From Pseudomonadota bacterium (GTDB taxonomy: Bacteria > Pseudomonadota > Gammaproteobacteria > Burkholderiales > Rhodocyclaceae), in the NCBI GenBank assembly GCA_029776255.1, contig JAKOTN010000026.1, forward strand, positions 1 to 64,000: a DNA stretch of 64,000 nucleotides, read 5' to 3'. Shown piece by piece: positions 61,508-64,000 of this stretch. Below the pieces are notes generated by a model, which had not been told where the DNA came from, did not search any database, and saw nothing but the letters and a program-made list of their open reading frames with translations. The position numbers and the translations under genes are program-made. How positions within the stretch are numbered: position 1 is the stretch's first letter; every line of letters begins with the position of its first letter.

Positions 61508-62587
61508 ATGATCTTTCAGCGCGCCGTCCGGCGCGAGCTTACTCACTCGGCGGCGGGTATTTTCATCGCGCTGTTTTCCATCATGGTGACGACACAGTTG
61601 ATTCGCCTGTTGAACGAGGCGGCGGAGGGCAGTGTCGAACCGGACGCCGTGGCCGCGTTGCTCGGATTCGCGTCGCTCGGTTATTTACCGCATCTGTTAT
61701 CGCTGTCGGCATTTGTCGCCATCCTGTTGACCCTCTCCCGGAGCTATCGGGACTCGGAAATGGTGGTGTGGTTTTCGTCGGGATTGTCGCTGACGGCCTG
61801 GATACGGCCAGTCCTGACATTCGCGCTGCCGCTGGTGGCGATGGTCGGCGTGCTGGCTTTCGTGCTTTCGCCGTGGGCCGTTTCCCAGAGCGCCGAGTAT
61901 CGAGGCAAGCTCAGTACACGCAAGGACTCCGGCCAAGTGTCCCCGGGCGTTTTTCAAGAGTCGTCCACTGGCGACCGCGTGGTGTTCGTCGAGGCCATCG
62001 CCGATGACTCCAGTCATGTTCGCAATGTCTTCGTGAGTGAGATTCGGCCAGACCGCCTGGGTGCCACAATGGCCAGTACCGGCCATCAGGAATTTGCCGA
62101 GAACGGTGATCGTTTCATCGTTTTGCAGGAAGGTCGGCGATACGAATTCGCCCCTGGCTCCGCTGAATTCAAGATTCTCGAATACTCGCGTTATGCCGTT
62201 CGTCTGGAAACCAAGGAAGCCCGTGGCGTTCAAGCCACCCCGAAAAGCATGAGTACCGCGGATCTGATCCAGGTGGAACTGCCAACACATCGCGCGGAAC
62301 TGCTCTGGCGTATCGGCCTGCCGGTTTCGGCGATCATGTTGGCGCTGCTGTCCATTCCCCTGTCGTTCGTCAACCCGCGCGCCGGTCGTTCGGCAAACAT
62401 GTTGCTGGCGATCGTGGTTTACCTCATCTACAACAATCTACTGACCATCAGTCAAGGATGGGTGGCGAGCAACAAGATTTCATTCGAAGTCGGTGTACTC
62501 GCGGTTCACATCCTCATGCTCGGCACCCTGCCTCTACTTTTTTACCATCGTATCGCAGTCTCCTCGTTCCGCAGGCTCGCGCGATGA
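61508..62587 (+). CDS. lptF: LPS export permease LptF
   Basis: I chose ATG 61508 (MIFQRAVRRELTHSAAGIF); the frame is open to 61421 inside the pepA start. The 359-aa protein has the YjgP/YjgQ outline: helices at the N-terminus, a periplasmic beta-jellyroll (about 130-260), and helices at the C-terminus. With LptG and the LptB ATPase it extracts LPS from the inner membrane. ATGA overlap with lptG. Confidence 0.94.
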   Translation: MIFQRAVRRELTHSAAGIFIALFSIMVTTQLIRLLNEAAEGSVEPDAVAALLGFASLGYLPHLLSLSAFVAILLTLSRSYRDSEMVVWFSSGLSLTAWIRPVLTFALPLVAMVGVLAFVLSPWAVSQSAEYRGKLSTRKDSGQVSPGVFQESSTGDRVVFVEAIADDSSHVRNVFVSEIRPDRLGATMASTGHQEFAENGDRFIVLQEGRRYEFAPGSAEFKILEYSRYAVRLETKEARGVQATPKSMSTADLIQVELPTHRAELLWRIGLPVSAIMLALLSIPLSFVNPRAGRSANMLLAIVVYLIYNNLLTISQGWVASNKISFEVGVLAVHILMLGTLPLLFYHRIAVSSFRRLAR

Positions 62588-63657
62588 AAATATATCTCCG
62601 CTACATCGGACGCGAGGCATCTAGCGCCATCTTGTTGGTACTGTTGGCTTTTCTAGCCCTTTTCGCCTTCTTCGACATGCTTGGCGAAATGAAAAATGTT
62701 GGCCAAGGCGGTTACCAACTCCACCATGCCTTTGCTTTCGTGCTGCTACGCGTACCGGGACGCGCTTACGAACTGATGCCGATTGGCGTACTGATCGGCA
62801 CACTCTACGCCTTGTCCACCTTGGCAAGGCACTCGGAGATCACTGTTCTGAGAGTCTCGGGCCTGTCCACCCGATCACTTCTGTTCGCTTTATTCCGTGT
62901 TGCAGGCATATTCGCAATCGCCACTTTCTTGATCGGTGAATACGTCGCACCGCCGGCCGAACGCGCCGCGCAACAGATGCGGCTGAAAGAACGGGGGAAA
63001 ATGGTGGGGCAGGATCTACGCTCCGGCCTCTGGGTCAAAGACGAGCGGAATTTCATCAACGTCCGCGTCGTCATGCCTGACACACGTTTGCGTGGAATAC
63101 GGATCTTTGAGTTTGACGATCACGCGAAACTCCGCTCTGTCACGGAAGCAACGGAAGGTGTGCACGTTGTACCCGATAGCTGGCGCCTGAAGAACGTCGT
63201 GCAAACCATCCTAAGCGACAAACATGCGGAAATCACGAGAACTCCGGAAATGTTATGGAATTCGGCGCTTAATCCCGAGATCTTGGCTGTTTTGATGGTA
63301 TCGCCAGATGGCATGTCCTTGCGACACCTGTCTGCCTACACCAAACACTTGGCCGACAACCGTCAAATCACCAGCCGTTACGATATCGCGTTCTGGAAAA
63401 AAATGATTTACCCATTGGCGGCTTTCGTCATGGTCGCACTGGCCTTACCGTTTGGCTCTACACACTCAAGAGTCGTGGGAAGCGGATTGAAAATATTCGC
63501 CGGCGTGATGATCGGCATTTTCTTCTACATGCTCAACGGCTTATTTTCGAACTTGGGAGCGATCAATAGCTGGTCGCCGTTGCTTAGCGCGGCAACACCA
63601 TCCACGTTATTCCTGCTCGCCGCGATAATGATGATTCGATGGGTTGAAAGACGTTAA
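62584..63657 (+). CDS. lptG: LPS export permease LptG
   Basis: The start overlaps the lptF stop by 4 bp. The 357-aa protein starts MKIYLRYIGREASSAILLVLLAFLALFAFF. It has N-terminal helices, a periplasmic domain (about 130-255) and C-terminal helices ending with MMIRWVERR. It pairs with LptF to form the transmembrane part of the LPS extractor LptB2FG. Confidence 0.94.
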   Translation: MKIYLRYIGREASSAILLVLLAFLALFAFFDMLGEMKNVGQGGYQLHHAFAFVLLRVPGRAYELMPIGVLIGTLYALSTLARHSEITVLRVSGLSTRSLLFALFRVAGIFAIATFLIGEYVAPPAERAAQQMRLKERGKMVGQDLRSGLWVKDERNFINVRVVMPDTRLRGIRIFEFDDHAKLRSVTEATEGVHVVPDSWRLKNVVQTILSDKHAEITRTPEMLWNSALNPEILAVLMVSPDGMSLRHLSAYTKHLADNRQITSRYDIAFWKKMIYPLAAFVMVALALPFGSTHSRVVGSGLKIFAGVMIGIFFYMLNGLFSNLGAINSWSPLLSAATPSTLFLLAAIMMIRWVERR

Positions 63658-63666
63658 AAGGATGTT

Positions 63667-64000
63667 TCAACGCATCAAAAGTTGTGTACCGGCGAGGCGG
63701 TCGTGCAAGAACAATCGCTCACGATCAAACACAGCCCACACAAGGCCGACGCCAAAAAGCATGATGCTTGGCCAACACAAAAGAAAGCGCAGAAAAGCTT
63801 GGCCTGGGCGAACAACAAAGCCATCACGAGTCACCAACCGTATTCGCCATGTCTTCATCGCCAGCGTTTGACCGCCGTTACTCCAGTACCACGTGAAATA
63901 AAATAACAACACAAAAAAAGCATGCACCTGCAGTACAAACAGCGTGGCGAGACGATGAAAAAACACGCCTAGCAGAACATGCGGCAGTACCAGCAAAGCC
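63667..64000 (-). CDS. RDD-family membrane protein, C-terminal part (runs off window)
   Basis: The frame is open through base 64000, so the N-terminus, including the RDD motif itself, is off-window. The visible part (about 110 aa) has two hydrophobic helices (LATLFVLQVHAFFVLLFYFTWYW and FLLCWPSIMLFGVGLVWAVF), then GQTLAMKTWRIRLVTRDG and RERLFLHDRLAGTQL. That ending, HDRLAGT, is typical of RDD-family proteins. Function unknown. Converges with lptG, 9 bp between stops. Confidence 0.8.
   Translation of the reverse strand, partial: ALLVLPHVLLGVFFHRLATLFVLQVHAFFVLLFYFTWYWSNGGQTLAMKTWRIRLVTRDGFVVRPGQAFLRFLLCWPSIMLFGVGLVWAVFDRERLFLHDRLAGTQLLMR

Noticed and set aside
1-64000. CRISPR arrays and rRNA genes
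   Set aside because: No regularly spaced direct repeats with spacers and no rRNA-like sequence were seen in the window.

Overview
The window reads as the chromosome of a GC-rich betaproteobacterium (Rhodocyclales/Burkholderiales-like). Reasons: a large exosortase A (XrtA, PEP-CTERM) exopolysaccharide locus, a ccmABCDEFGHI operon, a hypBFCDE operon, and the conserved pepA-holC block divergent from lptF-lptG. No ribosomal RNA or species marker is present, so the lineage is an inference from gene content.

Region 1 (1-5163) is accessory DNA. The right end of an IS3-family element (1-200) abuts a filamentous-phage (inovirus) prophage read on the minus strand: regulator, small ORF, HUH replication protein, ssDNA-binding protein, membrane protein, major coat protein, a strong terminator, a 55-aa membrane protein, and a next gene cut after 16 codons by the IS end. 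A repressor-like gene and a tyrosine integrase run the other way from a region holding two palindromic operators. The integrase ends 36 bp from a tRNA-Met(CAU) gene, the probable attachment site. Morphogenesis genes (adsorption protein, Zot) are not in the window.

Region 2 (5296-19682) has a small dual-specificity phosphatase and an unknown membrane protein. It continues with a plus-strand cassette: a fused E1 alpha/beta 2-oxoacid dehydrogenase, a lipoyl E2, an acyl carrier protein, two exosortase-A-associated alpha/beta hydrolases and an acyltransferase-like protein. A glycosyltransferase, an alpha/alpha-toroid-like protein, a flippase, a DegT-type aminotransferase and an ATP-grasp enzyme follow. 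The cassette looks like a dedicated route for making and attaching an acyl group to the surface polysaccharide.

Region 3 (19707-45249, minus strand) is the XrtA locus. In transcription order it holds the export lipoprotein, chain-length protein, tyrosine autokinase, outer-membrane beta-barrel, ATPase, UDP-GlcNAc 2-epimerase, deacetylase, FemAB-like ligase, exosortase A fused to EpsI, several glycosyltransferases, an amidotransferase, an O-ligase-like membrane protein, a TPR protein, a second deacetylase and a more AT-rich tail (19.7-23.5 kb) with a second asparagine-synthase-like protein and a methyltransferase. It converges with region 2 at about 19.69 kb. No PEP-CTERM substrate is encoded in the window.

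Region 4 (45754-51456, minus) is the [NiFe]-hydrogenase maturation operon hypB-F-C-D-E, without hypA or hydrogenase structural genes nearby. Region 5 (51887-58972, plus) is the complete cytochrome c maturation operon, preceded by an FNR/ANR-like box. Region 6 (59007-64000) has a hypothetical gene, holC and pepA (minus), lptF and lptG (plus), and a truncated RDD-family membrane protein at the window edge.
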